From Clostridia bacterium (GTDB taxonomy: Bacteria; Bacillota; Clostridia; Oscillospirales; Acutalibacteraceae): DNA of 40,549 nt. The translations under genes and the position numbers were made by a program. Shown one piece after another: positions 31,424-40,537 of the stretch. The stretch lies in assembly GCA_900768075.1 (NCBI GenBank), contig CAAGBN010000007.1:1-40549 (forward strand). Direction: 5' to 3'. Under the pieces are notes generated by a model, which saw only the letters and a list, made by a program, of their open reading frames with translations, ran no database searches and had not been told where the DNA came from. The first letter of the stretch is position 1; each line of letters opens with the position of its first letter.

Positions 31424-31478
31424 GAACATACGTTCTGTTTCTATGATTCCATTATACACCATTTATGTGATTTGTCAA
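31424..31478 (-). promoter_or_regulatory. SOS promoter with LexA box for the small membrane protein
   Basis: On the minus strand TTGACA (31478-31473) and TATAAT (31456-31451) have a 16-base spacer and are followed by the palindrome AGAACGTATGTTCT (core GAAC-N4-GTTC at 31435-31424) between the promoter and the ribosome binding site. Just upstream of the -35 box lies CGAACATTTGTC, a degenerate second site. Confidence 0.85.
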
Positions 31479-31488
31479 GACAAATGTT

Positions 31489-31522
31489 CGTTTATTTTTG
31501 ATTTCTTGTCCAAATAAACGGA
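31489..31522. promoter_or_regulatory. Inverted repeat in the divergent intergenic region
   Basis: GTTCGTTTATTT and AAATAAACGGAC form a 12-base inverted repeat with one mismatch. A second pair, TTGGCAAAA near 31559 and TTTTGCCAA near 31604, lies closer to the hydrolase gene. Both are upstream of the divergent genes, so they are operator candidates rather than terminators. Confidence 0.4.
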
Positions 31523-31617
31523 CTTAGCTTAAATTTCGACAAGATCAGTGGTTTTAATTGGCAAAAAATATGTCTTATTTTTGTTTAATTTGACATCAGT
31601 ACATTTTGCCAAAACTA

Positions 31618-31646
31618 ATGAAATTAATATATATATATGATATAAT
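31618..31646 (+). promoter_or_regulatory. Possible promoter of the alpha/beta hydrolase gene
   Basis: TATAAT at 31641-31646 has ATGAAA at 31618-31623 with a 17-base spacer, 37 bases before the start codon. The -35 box is weak and the surrounding run of TA repeats makes the exact placement uncertain. Confidence 0.45.
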
Positions 31647-31682
31647 TAACTTGAATAATTATATTTAATCGGAGGAGTAAAT

Positions 31683-32618
31683 ATGTCATACATTAAAAAG
31701 GAATTTACATTCAAATCAGTTTCAGGTCTTGCAGATATTCACTGTGCATCATACCTGCCCGAAAACGGTGATGTTAAAGCTGTTATTCAGGTTGCACACG
31801 GTATGGCTGAGCATCTTGAAAGATACGAGGCTTTTGCAAATACTCTTTGTGATAACGGCGTAGCTATGTATATTAACGATCACCTCGGTCACGGCAGCAG
31901 TGTTTCATCAAAAAGCGAGCTTGGTTATTTCGGCAAGAAAGACGGTTGGAAGTGCTTTGTAGAAGACTGTCACGAGCTTACAAAAATTGCCAAGGCTGAA
32001 AACCCCGGCAAGCCCTATATTTTCTTCGGTCACTCAATGGGCTCATTTGTTGCAAGAGCTTACAGCCTTAAGTACGCGGGCGAGATTGATGCTGCAATTT
32101 ATTGCGGTACCGCCGGTCCGAATCCTGCTGCAGGCGCAGGCATTATGCTTACAAACCTTATTATTAAATTAAAGGGTGACCACTATAAGAGCAAGCTTAT
32201 TGATAAGGTCGGCTTCGGTACATATAACTCAAAGTTTGAAGGCAGAACAGCATTTGACTGGCTTTCAAGAGATAACTACCAGGTTGATAAATATATCGCA
32301 GACGAATATTGCGGTTTCCTCTTTACAGCAGCAGGCTACAGAGATCTTTTCTCACTTCTTGCATTCGTCTCATCTAAGGAATGGTTCGAAGGCCTTTCAA
32401 AAGAGCTTCCCATACTCATTATCTCAGGTGCTATGGACCCTGTATGTAACTACTCAAAGGGTATTGATCAGGTTTGCAATATGCTTAAGGCGGCAGGCAA
32501 AACCAATTTCAAAAAGATTCTTTATCCCGATGCACGTCACGAGATTCTCAATGAAGAAGCTTGCTTCGACACAGTATGCAGTGATGTTCTCGAATTTGTA
32601 AATTCAGTAATAGCATAA
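31683..32618 (+). CDS. Alpha/beta hydrolase, monoacylglycerol lipase/lysophospholipase-like
   Basis: This 311-residue cytoplasmic hydrolase matches the serine hydrolase group that includes monoacylglycerol lipases and lysophospholipases. The oxyanion loop is V-A-H-G-M-A-E-H, the nucleophile elbow G-H-S-M-G-S at 116-121 gives Ser118, the acid is probably in S-G-A-M-D-P-V, and the His in D-A-R-H-E-I-L-N-E. The segment D-H-L-G-H-G-S-S fits the family. RBS GGAGGAG precedes the ATG. A glycosidase gene follows 13 bases later. The ester substrate cannot be inferred. Confidence 0.9.
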   Translation: MSYIKKEFTFKSVSGLADIHCASYLPENGDVKAVIQVAHGMAEHLERYEAFANTLCDNGVAMYINDHLGHGSSVSSKSELGYFGKKDGWKCFVEDCHELTKIAKAENPGKPYIFFGHSMGSFVARAYSLKYAGEIDAAIYCGTAGPNPAAGAGIMLTNLIIKLKGDHYKSKLIDKVGFGTYNSKFEGRTAFDWLSRDNYQVDKYIADEYCGFLFTAAGYRDLFSLLAFVSSKEWFEGLSKELPILIISGAMDPVCNYSKGIDQVCNMLKAAGKTNFKKILYPDARHEILNEEACFDTVCSDVLEFVNSVIA

Positions 32619-32631
32619 GGAATTTTTTAAT

Positions 32632-35253
32632 ATGAAAATCAACTCGATAATTATTGAAAATGCAGGACTTAGAAAGACTCTTGTTCTCAATAAAAACAAA
32701 ATAGTCTCTTCGGAGATATTAAATAAGGTCAGCTCCTTGAATCTCAAGGCTCAGCAGAGCAGTGAGGAATTTGTTGTCAGATTCAGAATCGGTATGTTTT
32801 CAAAGCCCGAGATAAAAGCCTCAGAGCTTAAGGTCGATGCTGTTGAAAAAAACGAGACAGACATAGGCGAAGTATATAATATATTATTTGCACCCTTTAA
32901 GGTTGCAGACAGCAGATTGCTTCTGAAGCTTGTTTATAGTCTGAAAAAAGACAGCAATATAATAAGAAAACACATCGAGCTGTCTTTTGATACAAGAGGC
33001 AACAAGGCAATTATTTTGGATTATATTGACTTTGAGAGTGTTAAGTTCGATTCTTCTCTTAGTAGTTGGAGTATACCCAAGCAGGAAAATTCCCACGTAC
33101 CGGGCTATGCTCTGGAAATGGGTCAGCCAATATATGTTGACAGCTTGTTTTTCGGCATAGAATTTCCTGCTACTCTTAATAAGATAGAAGACAGCACCAC
33201 TTTGCTTCGTTACTATAGCGGCAAAAAACTGACAGAGATAATGTCAAACAACCTTTATGTCAGCCGCGAAGCTGTTTTAGGTGCATCTGACGGCAAAACC
33301 TTCCCGCAGGTACAAAGAGCATTTTTCGAATATATAAAAACTATATCCAAGCCTATAAAGCTCAGAAGACAGTATAACTCCTGGTATGATCATATGCTCA
33401 ATATCACAAGAGAGAATGTATATGGATCATTCCTTGAAATAGAAAAGTCGATGACTGACGTCGGTGAAAAGCCACTTGATTGCTATGTTGCCGACGACGG
33501 CTGGAATGATTATTCAAAAGGCTTCTGGGGCTTCAATGAAAAGTTTCCTGACGAGCTTTATCCCTTCTCCTCTCTTGCAGGTGCCCTTTCCTCAAACTTC
33601 GGTCTGTGGCTGGGCCCGAGAGGCGGATATACCAACGATACAATAAAATTCGCAAGACATATAGAAAAAGCAGGTAACGGCTATGTCAACAAAAACAGCA
33701 AGGATATCTGTGTTGCAAGTGATAAGTACATTGCCAAAACCTCGGCTCTTCTGGTTGATTATCAGAAACGCTTTGACCTGAACTATTGGAAGCTTGACGG
33801 CTTTGCTCAGAGACCTTGCAAAAATAAACATCACGACCATATGACAGGCGGATACGGCTATATGTATTTTTATAGCGATGTATGGGAAAAGTGGACAGCA
33901 GTATTTGATGAGCTCTATGCAAACAGCAAGGGCAACTATTGGATAAATCTCACTTGCTATGCACCACCCAGCCCCTGGTTTTTAAGATATGTCAGCAGTC
34001 TGTGGATGCAGATAAGTGATGACGTAGGCTTTATCGGTAAAAAAGGTCAGGTCAGCGATAAGGACAGAATGCTGTCATATCGTGATGAAAAATATCTTGA
34101 TTTCTATAATATAAGACAGTTCCAATTCCCTCAGCGTGCACTTTATAATCACGATCCAATATACGGTAATGAAGCAAAAGTTAGTATGAGTGATGAGGAT
34201 TTCAGAGAATATCTTTTCACAATGGCTATGAGAGGCACCTGCTTCTGGGAGCTTTATTACAGCTACAATATGATGAATAAAGCAAAATGGAGAATCAACT
34301 ACAGTGTTCTTCGCTTCCTTGAGGATAATATTGATGTTCTTGCGAATTCTGTCATTTTTGGCGGAAGACCGTCAAAATCTCAGGTTTACGGCTTCAGTGC
34401 CTTCGCTGATAATGAGGGCATACTGTGTCTGAGAAACTCATCTGCCGCAGCTACGGATTATACAGTCAGACTTGATGAGTCTATCGGTGTCAATAAAAAT
34501 CTCATTTATGCTCCCTCAGTGCAGATATTGCCGTATTCAGTGAGAGGTATCGGTGATATTTACAGCTACGGCGATACGGTAAAGGTCAGTCTTGCACCTT
34601 ATGAAACTAAGATTATTCACTTTGGAAGAAAGACAAAAGAGCTTGCTGCAGAATATGTCACAGTTATAAATTCCGACACTGTTCAGGTGACCTTTAATCA
34701 GTTTGTGAATATAGAAAATATAGTCTGCGAAGACAATGCAATAAAGCAGGTTAAGCTCCTCGAAGACTATATGACAGCTGAAATTACCTTTGAAAAAGCT
34801 CTTGATAATATAAATTCTTTGAAATTTTCTGAAATTAAAGACCTAATTGGCAATAGTTTTCACACAGATATCACTTTCGGATGTTATGATAACTATGTTG
34901 TTACAGATGGCTTGTATGCAAAAGATGCTTTTTCTGTTAAAGCTACACTCACCGGTGAGGAAGAATGTGTGCTTATGAAGCAGGGCGATGACATAAGTCT
35001 GACAGTAGCTGAAGACTCACATGTTTATTTCAAAGTCGGCAGTGTTACGCTTAAATCGTCACAGACCATAGCAGATAAGGTTCAGATTATGGCTGTCAGA
35101 GAAAAGACAGGCGCCTTGAAGCTTTATCTTGACGGAGTTCTTGATAGCGGTATCTATGCAGGACTTCACTTTATTGAGCACAGCAAAGCCGAAGTATACA
35201 ATGAGGGTAAGGTAGTGATTTATAACAAAGCCTTTTATTATGACGAGGTTTGA
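32632..35253 (+). CDS. Clan GH-D glycoside hydrolase, probable alpha-galactosidase (GH36-like)
   Basis: The 873-residue protein has a beta-sandwich N-terminal part, then a catalytic barrel with Y-V-A-D-D-G-W-N-D, G-L-W-L-G-P-R-G-G, and N-Y-W-K-L-D-G (384-390). Asp389 is the likely nucleophile in the K-x-D motif and Asp463 or Asp464 in W-M-Q-I-S-D-D the likely acid/base. The spacing resembles GH36 enzymes. There is no signal peptide, so imported raffinose-type or galactomannan oligosaccharides are plausible substrates (inference). The barrel's sequence is divergent, and a related activity such as alpha-N-acetylgalactosaminidase cannot be excluded. Start follows AAGGA overlapping the previous stop. 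Confidence 0.78.
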   Translation: MKINSIIIENAGLRKTLVLNKNKIVSSEILNKVSSLNLKAQQSSEEFVVRFRIGMFSKPEIKASELKVDAVEKNETDIGEVYNILFAPFKVADSRLLLKLVYSLKKDSNIIRKHIELSFDTRGNKAIILDYIDFESVKFDSSLSSWSIPKQENSHVPGYALEMGQPIYVDSLFFGIEFPATLNKIEDSTTLLRYYSGKKLTEIMSNNLYVSREAVLGASDGKTFPQVQRAFFEYIKTISKPIKLRRQYNSWYDHMLNITRENVYGSFLEIEKSMTDVGEKPLDCYVADDGWNDYSKGFWGFNEKFPDELYPFSSLAGALSSNFGLWLGPRGGYTNDTIKFARHIEKAGNGYVNKNSKDICVASDKYIAKTSALLVDYQKRFDLNYWKLDGFAQRPCKNKHHDHMTGGYGYMYFYSDVWEKWTAVFDELYANSKGNYWINLTCYAPPSPWFLRYVSSLWMQISDDVGFIGKKGQVSDKDRMLSYRDEKYLDFYNIRQFQFPQRALYNHDPIYGNEAKVSMSDEDFREYLFTMAMRGTCFWELYYSYNMMNKAKWRINYSVLRFLEDNIDVLANSVIFGGRPSKSQVYGFSAFADNEGILCLRNSSAAATDYTVRLDESIGVNKNLIYAPSVQILPYSVRGIGDIYSYGDTVKVSLAPYETKIIHFGRKTKELAAEYVTVINSDTVQVTFNQFVNIENIVCEDNAIKQVKLLEDYMTAEITFEKALDNINSLKFSEIKDLIGNSFHTDITFGCYDNYVVTDGLYAKDAFSVKATLTGEEECVLMKQGDDISLTVAEDSHVYFKVGSVTLKSSQTIADKVQIMAVREKTGALKLYLDGVLDSGIYAGLHFIEHSKAEVYNEGKVVIYNKAFYYDEV

Positions 35254-35298
35254 TTATAGATAATATAGTATATGTAATATATACGAAAGGAGAAATCC

Positions 35299-36984
35299 AT
35301 GAAGAATTCAAAAAAAATCATCCTGACATTTTTCATTACAGCAGTGCTTCTTGTTTGTATGTGTGTCTTTTCCGCATCTGCACTCAATGACGGACCTTAT
35401 GTATATGAAATCAATGAAGGTGAGGTTACAATAACAGGTTGTGACCGAGAGGAAATGAAAGGCGACATAGTAATACCTCAGACTCTCGGAGGAATTCCCG
35501 TAACGGGAATAGGGGAGAAGGCATTTTACTATTGCAACTCAATAACAAGTGTACTGATTGACGATAACATCAAATCTATCGGCAAATCCGCATTTGCTTT
35601 CTGCGGTGCACTTTCAGAGGTAATTCTTTCGAATACTATCGAAGAGATTGCAGATGAGACCTTTTATATGTGCTTCAATCTTTCAAAGGTTAATCTTTCC
35701 AATACTAATATAAAGCGTATCGGTGCAAAGGCTTTCGGTTACTGTGAGTTCATTCAGATAATCACATTGCCTGACACTCTCGAAACAGTAGATGAGGAAG
35801 CGTTTAACTGGTGCAGCAGTATCGAAAGAGTTATCATCGGTAAGGGTGTCAACGAAATCAAGCTCAGTGCTTTTTCAAAATGCTACGAGCTCAGAGAAGT
35901 CTGTTATATGGGCACTCAGGAGGAATTCAATGCAGTGTCAATTGCTGAGGGCAACACAAAGCTGACAGATGCATATTTCATATTTGAACATGTGCACGAA
36001 TACGGCAAGGGCAAGCAGATAAGTAAAGGCGACTGCCTTACAAAGGGTAAAACTGAATTTACCTGCGACAAGTGCGGTGACAGCTATTACAATCTTAAGC
36101 TCGGCTCACACAGCTATAAGGATGTAATCAAAAAGGCTACATTCAAAGCTGACGGCAAAACAGAAAATCAATGTACTATATGTCAGAGCGTGAAGAAAAC
36201 AACTGTAATACCTAAGGTGACCGCCAAGCTTGCAAAAACATCTTACGCTTATACTGGCAAAGCTATCAGCCCTGCAGTGACTGTCAAAACCTCATCGGGT
36301 ACAGTGCTGAAAAAAGATACAGACTACACTGTCACCTATGCAGCAGGCAGAAAAGAACTTGGCGAATACACAGTAACAGTCAAGCTTAAGGGTAACAAAT
36401 ATAACGACACCTCAAAGCTGACATTCAGTATTATTCCCGGTAAGCCTGCAGTTACCGTTAAGGAAACCACAAACAGCATCAAACTCACCTGGAGCAAGGT
36501 TAAGGGTGCTTCAGGCTACAGAGTTTACTCATACAATCCCGAAACCGGAAAGTATACGACTCTCAAAACTCTTTCAGGTACAAGCTACGCTGTGACAAAT
36601 CTTAAGAGCGGTACAGATTATACATACTCCGTCAGAGCTTACGGAAAGATTAAGAATGAAACGGTCTGGAGCAATTACAGCACTGTAGATACTGCAACAG
36701 TACCGGCAAAGGTGAAGCTTTCATCGGCTACGCTTTTGGACGCGGGTAAGGTTACTCTCAAATGGGGTAAAACCACCGCCACGGGATATGAGATCTATAT
36801 GGCAACGGGAACAGGACAGTATAAGAAAATCAAAACTGTAACAAAAAATTCTACCGTTACTTATTCTAAAGCTTCGTTGGCTAAAGGCAATACATATTCC
36901 TTTATTGTAAGAGCTTATAAAACTGTAGGCGACAGCAAGCTTTACGGCGACTACAGTAATGTGAAATCTGTGAGTATTAAATAA
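35299..36984 (+). CDS. Secreted BspA-type leucine-rich repeat protein with Ig-like and FN3 domains
   Basis: The 561-residue protein has a signal peptide (cut near S-A-S-A-L, about residue 28), then about six BspA/LRR_5 repeats (I-x-x-I-G-x-x-A-F-x-x-C units, residues 60-200), a Cys-containing module of the same kind as in the next protein (C-L-T-K-G-K-T-E-F-T-C-D-K-C-G and a partial second copy, about 235-300), an Ig-like domain with Y-A-Y-T-G-K-A-I-S-P, and two fibronectin type III-like domains to the C-terminus. No LPxTG or membrane anchor is seen, so it is released or held non-covalently. RBS AAAGGAG. BspA-type proteins often bind host or microbial surfaces; the ligand here is unknown. Confidence 0.85.
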   Translation: MKNSKKIILTFFITAVLLVCMCVFSASALNDGPYVYEINEGEVTITGCDREEMKGDIVIPQTLGGIPVTGIGEKAFYYCNSITSVLIDDNIKSIGKSAFAFCGALSEVILSNTIEEIADETFYMCFNLSKVNLSNTNIKRIGAKAFGYCEFIQIITLPDTLETVDEEAFNWCSSIERVIIGKGVNEIKLSAFSKCYELREVCYMGTQEEFNAVSIAEGNTKLTDAYFIFEHVHEYGKGKQISKGDCLTKGKTEFTCDKCGDSYYNLKLGSHSYKDVIKKATFKADGKTENQCTICQSVKKTTVIPKVTAKLAKTSYAYTGKAISPAVTVKTSSGTVLKKDTDYTVTYAAGRKELGEYTVTVKLKGNKYNDTSKLTFSIIPGKPAVTVKETTNSIKLTWSKVKGASGYRVYSYNPETGKYTTLKTLSGTSYAVTNLKSGTDYTYSVRAYGKIKNETVWSNYSTVDTATVPAKVKLSSATLLDAGKVTLKWGKTTATGYEIYMATGTGQYKKIKTVTKNSTVTYSKASLAKGNTYSFIVRAYKTVGDSKLYGDYSNVKSVSIK

Positions 36985-37056
36985 GTACAAACAGTGAATT
37001 AATTTTGGTTATCGGTTTGTATTGATGTCATAATTGCAAATATTATTTGACAGCTA

Positions 37057-37086
37057 TTGACATCAAAATGCAAATTGTGATATATT
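37057..37086 (+). promoter_or_regulatory. Possible promoter of the Cys3-His repeat protein gene
   Basis: TTGACA (37057-37062) and TATATT (37081-37086) have an 18-base spacer. Another TTGACA lies at 37047, and an inverted repeat TTGATGTCA/TGACATCAA spans 37022-37066, overlapping the -35 box, so it may be an operator. Confidence 0.5.
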
Positions 37087-37124
37087 GATAACATAGTCAT
37101 TTTATTCAAATGGAGGTAAAAAAC

Positions 37125-40100
37125 ATGAATAAAACAATGAAAAAAGCATTGTCATTAGCTTTAATGATAATCATGGTGCTTTCATCAATTCCCATGACCT
37201 CATTAGCTGTAAACGTTCTTTGCGTTGCAGGCCATAAATGGGGAACATACACTGTAACAAAGGCTGCAACCTGCACAACTCAGGGTGAAAAGAAAGCCAC
37301 TTGTGAAAGAACAGGTTGTGATGCTGTTGATACACAGGCTGTTGCTATAGATGCTCAGGCTCATAAACCTGTTAATATGCCCAGAGTAGAAGCAACTTGC
37401 GATAAATACGGCAATGAAGCAGGTGTTATCTGCGGTTATTGTGGTATTACAATAAGCGGTTATACTCCGATTGCTCCTAAAAACCATAAGTCAACAACTC
37501 TCGCAGCAAAGCCTGCAACTTGCACTGAAGACGGTAATAAAGCAGGAACAAAGTGTGAAACTTGCGGAATTACTCTCACAGGCGGTGAAGTAATTAAGAA
37601 GACTGACCACAAATGGGAACTTTATTCAAAGGTTCCTGCAACTTGCACAAGCAAGGGTTCTCAGATTGATATCTGCCTTAATTGCGGCAAAAAATCTGAA
37701 GCTAAGGAAATCGAAGCAAGCCATTCATACGGTGCTTGGGTTACAACTCCTGCAACTTGCTTAGTAGCAGGTAAGATGGTTAGAAAATGCACAGTAGCAG
37801 GTTGTAATGCTGAGGAAGTTAAACCTATCGACAAACTCAACCACGTTCTTGAAACTGTAGCTGCTGTGGCTCCTACTTGCGATAAAGCAGGCTCAACAGC
37901 AGGTAAGAAGTGTAAGGTTTGTCTCACAAACGTTGAAGGCGTTGAGACAGTTCCTGCTAAGGGACACACATATATTACAGTTGCCGGTAAGGCAGCTACA
38001 TGTACCGAAAGAGGTACAAGTGACTCAAGATATTGCTCAGTTTGCGGTTTCGTAGAAAAAGAAGCGGTTATAATTGCTGCTCTCGGTCACAATATGGTTG
38101 CTGACCCTGCAAACTCAAAGGCTGCTACCTGCACAACAACAGGTGTGGAAGCTAAAAAGTGCAGCAACACAGGCTGTAATGTAACTGAAACAAAGGTTCT
38201 TCCCATTACTCACGAAGCTAACTGGGTTTCACTTTCACAGGCTACCTGTACAACTGAAGGTAGAAAAAGAGGTACTTGTACAAAGTGCGGTATGGACGTA
38301 ACAGTTACAGAGCCTGCACTCGGCCATACAGTTAACGATCCTTTCTCATGGAAGACAGAAAAATATGCTACTTGTACAGAAGCAGGTAAGCGTTCAGCTA
38401 ACTGCTCAAGATGTGGCACAAAGGTAACAGAAACAATACCTGCTTTAGGTCATAAGGAAGCTATTAAGGCTCCCGCTGTTGCTCCCACTTGTTCAAAAGA
38501 AGGTTCAACAGAAAGCATCCACTGCACAACTTGCGGTACTGTAATTGTTGAAGCTAAGAAAATTGACAAGCTTGCTCACACATATACATGGAAAGTAACA
38601 ACTGATCCCACTTGCTCACAGCCCGGTGTTAAAGAGGGTACATGTTCAGTTTGTTCTGCAACTACAAAGGAACCCGTAGAAAAGGTTGCACATACAAACG
38701 TTGATATTCCTGCAGTTGCTCCTACTTGTACAGAAACAGGTACCACAGCAGGTAAGAAGTGTTCAGTTTGCGGTTCAGTAACAGAGCCTACGGCTGCTGT
38801 TCCTGCTCTCGGACACGACTATACAGTTGAAGTTGAATTCTTAGATTCAACCTGCACAGAGCCCGGTTATGATAAGGGTAAGTGCTCACGTTGTGATTCA
38901 GTAAAGAACGAAGTTATCGCTGCTAAGGGTCATACTGAAGAAGTAATTCCCGGCACAGCTCCTACTTGTGAAGAAACAGGTATCAAGGAAGGTAAGAAGT
39001 GTATCACTTGTAACACAATCATCGCTGAACAGGAGACACTTCCTGCTCTCGGTCACGATTTAGTACTTGATGCAGAAAAGTCAAAGCCTGCTACTTGCAC
39101 AGAAACAGGCTATGCATACTCAAAGTGCTCACGTTGTGATGAAATCGAAGAAACAAATCTTGAACTCCTTGAACACACATGGGGTCAGTGGACAGATAAG
39201 GTTGCTGCTAGCTGTGAAGCTCAGGGCGAACAGGAAAGAATCTGTAGCGTTTGTAACACAGTAGAGCTCCAGTCAACTCCTTCACTCGGCGGTCACGTTG
39301 TAGTAACTCTTCCCGGTCAGGATGCAACTTGCACAGAGCCCAGCAAGACAGCAGGCTCATACTGTGAGAGATGTAACACTGTTTTCGAAGAGCAGGTTGT
39401 TGGTAATCCTCTCGGTCACCAGTTTGGTGCAATGGAACTTGTAAAGAAAGCTACAACAACAGAAGACGGTGAATTTGCATACCGTTGCGAAATCTGTGAT
39501 GCTTTAGAAAATCCCACAAAGATTGCTAAGATTGACGAAGCTTCAATCAAGCTTTCAACAGTTAAGTACTATTACAACGGTAAGACAAGAACACCCGATG
39601 TTGTTATTATGGATACAGCAGGCACTCAGCTTGAAAAAGGCACAGACTTTGAAGTTATCTATGATACAGGCAGAAAGAACCCCGGTAAGTACACAGCTCA
39701 GGTAACTCTTATCGGCAACTACGAGGGCGAAGTCAACCTTACATTCTCAATCAACCCCGTTAAGACAGCTAAGGTAAGCTATGAAAACAAGGGTGACCAT
39801 ATCTTAATCACTTGGGATAAGGTTGCAGGTGCTACAGGCTACACTGTATATATCTACAAGGATTCAGAAAACGGCACAACACGTAAGGCTCTCAAGACCC
39901 TTACAGGCACATCATACAAGCTTACAAAAGACTATAACGGCAAGGCTCTCAACTTAGACGAGAACTACAGAATCGGTATCGTATCTCGTACAAAGGCAGA
40001 AGACGGCACAATTCTTAAGTCAAAGAATGCTACAATCAAGACAGTTACACGCAAGCTTGTTAAGCCTGCAATCAACACTCTTACATCAGCATCAGGCAAG

Positions 40101-40331
40101 GTTACAGCTAAGTGGACAAACGTTGCAAATGAATCAGGTTATGAAATCTGCTATGCAACAAGCAAAGACGGCAAGTACACAACAGCTAAGACAAAGATCG
40201 ATGTAACAACATTCACAAAGTCACTGACCAAGAATAAGACATACTACTTCAAGGTCAGAGCTTACAAGGTTGTTGACGGCGAAACATTCTACAGTAACTA
40301 CAGTGCTATCAAGAGCATCAAGGTTAAATAA
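37125..40331 (+). CDS. Large secreted protein with about 19 Cys3-His repeats, Ig-like and FN3 domains
   Basis: The protein is 1068 residues from the ATG at 37125, which follows TGGAGG; an in-frame ATG at 37110 overlaps that site and is rejected. A signal peptide (cut near S-L-A) precedes about 19 tandem modules of 35-45 residues (to about residue 800) with consensus A-T-C-T-x-x-G-x(5)-C-x-x-C-G-x(10-14)-L-G-H. Three Cys and one His per module suggest a metal-bound knuckle, though disulfides are possible outside the cell. An Ig-like domain and two FN3-like domains follow, homologous to the tail of the preceding gene. No cell-wall anchor is visible. Such repeats occur in other clostridial surface proteins; their function is unknown to me. 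Confidence 0.85.
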   Translation: MNKTMKKALSLALMIIMVLSSIPMTSLAVNVLCVAGHKWGTYTVTKAATCTTQGEKKATCERTGCDAVDTQAVAIDAQAHKPVNMPRVEATCDKYGNEAGVICGYCGITISGYTPIAPKNHKSTTLAAKPATCTEDGNKAGTKCETCGITLTGGEVIKKTDHKWELYSKVPATCTSKGSQIDICLNCGKKSEAKEIEASHSYGAWVTTPATCLVAGKMVRKCTVAGCNAEEVKPIDKLNHVLETVAAVAPTCDKAGSTAGKKCKVCLTNVEGVETVPAKGHTYITVAGKAATCTERGTSDSRYCSVCGFVEKEAVIIAALGHNMVADPANSKAATCTTTGVEAKKCSNTGCNVTETKVLPITHEANWVSLSQATCTTEGRKRGTCTKCGMDVTVTEPALGHTVNDPFSWKTEKYATCTEAGKRSANCSRCGTKVTETIPALGHKEAIKAPAVAPTCSKEGSTESIHCTTCGTVIVEAKKIDKLAHTYTWKVTTDPTCSQPGVKEGTCSVCSATTKEPVEKVAHTNVDIPAVAPTCTETGTTAGKKCSVCGSVTEPTAAVPALGHDYTVEVEFLDSTCTEPGYDKGKCSRCDSVKNEVIAAKGHTEEVIPGTAPTCEETGIKEGKKCITCNTIIAEQETLPALGHDLVLDAEKSKPATCTETGYAYSKCSRCDEIEETNLELLEHTWGQWTDKVAASCEAQGEQERICSVCNTVELQSTPSLGGHVVVTLPGQDATCTEPSKTAGSYCERCNTVFEEQVVGNPLGHQFGAMELVKKATTTEDGEFAYRCEICDALENPTKIAKIDEASIKLSTVKYYYNGKTRTPDVVIMDTAGTQLEKGTDFEVIYDTGRKNPGKYTAQVTLIGNYEGEVNLTFSINPVKTAKVSYENKGDHILITWDKVAGATGYTVYIYKDSENGTTRKALKTLTGTSYKLTKDYNGKALNLDENYRIGIVSRTKAEDGTILKSKNATIKTVTRKLVKPAINTLTSASGKVTAKWTNVANESGYEICYATSKDGKYTTAKTKIDVTTFTKSLTKNKTYYFKVRAYKVVDGETFYSNYSAIKSIKVK

Positions 40332-40423
40332 GAATAGCTTAAAATAAAAAAAGAAGTCCGAATGCGCCGTACTCTTAAGGACACTAACTTAAGAATACGA
40401 GCATTGCGATGAGTCAAAGAGTA

Positions 40424-40460
40424 GAGAGAAGAGTTTAACACTTTTCTCTCTTTCTTTTTA
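40424..40460 (+). terminator. Probable intrinsic terminator
   Basis: An 11-bp stem with one mismatch (GAGAGAAGAGT 40424-40434 with ACTTTTCTCTC 40440-40450) is followed by a T-rich tract. Upstream, 40360-40410 holds another inverted repeat (GTACTCTTAAG / CTTAAGAATAC inside AATGC/GCATT) with no T tract. Confidence 0.7.
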
Positions 40461-40484
40461 TAACTAAATCCACACATTCGACTA

Positions 40485-40529
40485 ACCTCCTGTTATAAGG
40501 TAGAATAAAGCTACCAAATAACAGGAGGT
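40485..40529 (+). promoter_or_regulatory. Hairpin enclosing the ribosome binding site of the next gene
   Basis: ACCTCCTGTTAT (40485-40496) pairs perfectly with ATAACAGGAGGT (40518-40529), extended by GGTAG/CTACC around a 7-base loop. The AGGAGG at 40523-40528 is fully inside the stem, and six T residues follow before the ATG, so the structure could block translation, end transcription, or both. A weak promoter (TTAACA 40435, TATAAC 40459) may start the leader just upstream. Confidence 0.65.
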
Positions 40530-40537
40530 CATTTTTT

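Noticed and set aside
37110..37124. Earlier ATG for the Cys3-His repeat protein
   Set aside because: The TGGAGG ribosome binding site begins within this codon; the ATG at 37125 starts a proper signal peptide.
37217..39540. Possible CRISPR array or DNA satellite from repeated spacing in this stretch
   Set aside because: The periodicity is protein-level; DNA identity between units is low and the frame is open throughout.
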